Assembly: GCA_964397425.1 (NCBI GenBank) | Contig: CAYNID010000007.1 | Span: 34,094-98,093, forward strand | Length of the DNA: 64,000 nucleotides | Source of the DNA: Hallerella sp964397425 | GTDB taxonomy: Bacteria; Fibrobacterota; Fibrobacteria; Fibrobacterales; Fibrobacteraceae | Direction of reading: 5' to 3' | Shown: positions 62,965 to 64,000 of the stretch, piece after piece | Numbering within the stretch: the stretch's first letter is position 1 | How the letters are laid out: every line of letters starts with the position of its first letter | Position numbers and translations under genes: made by a program | Notes under the pieces: model-generated | Databases searched by the model: none | Told to the model about the DNA's origin: nothing | Seen by the model: only the letters and a program-made list of their open reading frames with translations

Positions 62965-63656
62965 ATTCGGTTCCAGCCATCGAAGTGCGAAAGTTGAGCT
63001 TTGCCTACGACAAGGCACAAGTGCTTTCCCATGTGAATTTGACCGTGGAAGCGGGCGACTTTTTGGCGATTGTCGGTCCGAATGGCGGCGGCAAGACGAC
63101 TCTTTTGAAATTGCTTGTTGGGCTTCTCAAACCCCAAGAGGGAGAAATCCGGCTGTTTGGCGAAAAGGTGCCTTCGCGGCGCATCTCTGCGGGCTATGTG
63201 CCGCAAAATACAAATTGCAATCTGGAGTTTCCGATAACGGTCGAAGAGACCGTGGCGACAGGACTTCCGCATTACAAATCGGATCCGGAAAAAATTCGCG
63301 AGGTTCTCGATGCGGTGAAAATCGGGGCGTTTGCGTCTCGCCGTTTGGGGGAACTTTCGGGCGGAGAACGGCAACGGGTGCTGATTGCGCGGGCCTTGGC
63401 GTCTGATCCGCAAATACTTTTTTTGGATGAACCCTCGAGCCACATCGATGCCCGTGGACAGGATTATCTGTATGAACTTTTGGCGACCCTCAACGAAAGA
63501 ATGACGATAGTCATCGTGAGCCATGACCGCGCGATTTTTTCGAAGCATGTCAAGAATGTCGCCGTGGTGAACGGTTCTGTCCGGTGCTTGGACAAGGAAA
63601 AAATTTCACTGGGAGTTTTGCAGGACTGGACCGGTATCGGCGGAAGATGGGGCTGA
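62961..63656 (+). CDS. znuC: Zinc/manganese ABC transporter ATP-binding protein (ZnuC-like)
   Basis: 231 residues from a GTG start (GTGA overlap with the znuA stop). Walker A GPNGGGKTTLLKL, Q-loop YVPQN, signature LSGGERQRVLIARAL, Walker B ILFLDEPSSHID and H-loop VSHDRA. The GGGKT variant is typical of metal transporters of this family. No permease gene follows in the window; the next gene is floA. Confidence 0.92.
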   Translation: MNSVPAIEVRKLSFAYDKAQVLSHVNLTVEAGDFLAIVGPNGGGKTTLLKLLVGLLKPQEGEIRLFGEKVPSRRISAGYVPQNTNCNLEFPITVEETVATGLPHYKSDPEKIREVLDAVKIGAFASRRLGELSGGERQRVLIARALASDPQILFLDEPSSHIDARGQDYLYELLATLNERMTIVIVSHDRAIFSKHVKNVAVVNGSVRCLDKEKISLGVLQDWTGIGGRWG

Positions 63657-63730
63657 CCGCGTAATTTCTGCCAATTTTGAAATAGGCGGAAATTTGAAAT
63701 CTTTGTTCATTTTTATTCTTCGGAATAGAG

Positions 63731-63736
63731 TATATT
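63731..63736 (+). promoter_or_regulatory. -10 box of floA
   Basis: TATATT 43 bases before the ATG, in an AT-rich stretch, and a GAGGT ribosome site. It suggests floA is transcribed on its own and not with the metal ABC genes. Confidence 0.4.
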
Positions 63737-63779
63737 GTTTGTATCATAAAACAGAAAAATCAACGGATTCGAGGTCTGC

Positions 63780-64000
63780 ATGAACTCTGTCGTCATTTTG
63801 CTTTTAATCGTGGCCGTCATCATCGCCATCATTCTGCTCGCTTTCATCGCCAAGTTTTTCAGTCTCTGGTTGCAGGCGTTGTTCTCCCGCGCCGGCGTGA
63901 GCATGTTCTCGCTAATCGGAATGCGCCTTCGCAAAGTTCCGCCCAAGGTGATCGTGGATTCCCGGATTTTGAGCTGCAAAGCGGGAATGCCTGTCGACAC
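63780..64000 (+). CDS. floA: Flotillin-like protein FloA, N-terminal part (runs off window)
   Basis: The first 73 residues are seen. A TM or hairpin helix (VVILLLIVAVIIAIILLAFI) at 3-22 precedes FFSLWLQALFSRAGVSMFSL and GMRLRKVPPKVIVDSRI, which matches FloA/YqfA (UPF0365). FloA organises lipid microdomains. A GAGGT site lies four bases before the ATG. The 3' end is outside. Confidence 0.85.
   Translation, partial: MNSVVILLLIVAVIIAIILLAFIAKFFSLWLQALFSRAGVSMFSLIGMRLRKVPPKVIVDSRILSCKAGMPVD

Noticed and set aside
1..64000. CRISPR array, tRNA or rRNA gene
   Set aside because: No regularly spaced repeats beyond the coding tandem repeats and no cloverleaf or rRNA-like sequence were recognised by eye; a covariance search could still find a tRNA.

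Overview
The window is 64 kb of a draft bacterial chromosome. One run of 100 N marks a scaffold gap at 12419-12518. The best guess is a gut-type, anaerobic Fibrobacter-like organism of the phylum Fibrobacterota. That rests on a PorU-like gingipain-family peptidase (type IX secretion), an iron-sulfur class I fumarase, a GH94 disaccharide phosphorylase, several outer-membrane barrels and lipoproteins, and promoters with a TATATT -10 box lying unusually close to start codons. The assignment is inference; no rRNA or tRNA gene was found to anchor it.

Layout. 1-4818: end of a transglutaminase-like membrane protein, Wza-type polysaccharide export lipoprotein, two tiny genes and an MltD-like lytic transglycosylase. 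4852-9071: DJ-1/PfpI protein, citramalate synthase, histidinol dehydrogenase, then a convergent SpoU methyltransferase downstream of metG. 9075-12868: metG and an outer-membrane barrel protein whose 36-bp tandem repeats contain the assembly gap. 12939-15270: PIN protein, gatB and a small coupled membrane protein. 15271-20930: an accessory island of broken genes, with IS200/IS605 remains, a frameshifted DUF4417 gene, an orphan EndoU toxin with its probable immunity gene, an undefined truncated ORF, a zinc-ribbon membrane protein and a GIY-YIG-like protein. 21291-31738: hflX, an Ala-rich repeat protein, fumarase, then hisH-hisF-tldD-porU. 31743-35778: membrane protein, PadR regulator and GH94 phosphorylase. 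36124-47085: Wzc kinase, endonuclease I, mfd, pheT, dnaX, ybaB. 47272-53332: receiver-like protein and a complete sugar-type ABC importer. 53382-64000: a DUF2062-DUF1015 fusion, outer-membrane and lipoproteins, smc, LPP20-like lipoprotein, MTHFR-like protein, zinc-type ABC genes and the start of floA.

How genes fit together. Wza (1240) and Wzc (36124) should act in one capsule or exopolysaccharide export machine although 34 kb apart. hisD, hisH and hisF belong to histidine synthesis, dispersed among other genes. dnaX and ybaB form the usual replication pair.

The most unusual item is the second permease of the ABC importer (51149-53332). About 440 residues resembling a periplasmic beta-propeller sensor are inserted between its first and second membrane segments. 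It sits in an operon that opens with a receiver-like protein, suggesting a transporter that also senses. Other points of interest are an A10 tract in dnaX able to give a short gamma form, a DUF2062-DUF1015 fusion with an internal start, a structured intergenic region before the ABC operon, and apparently leaderless promoters.
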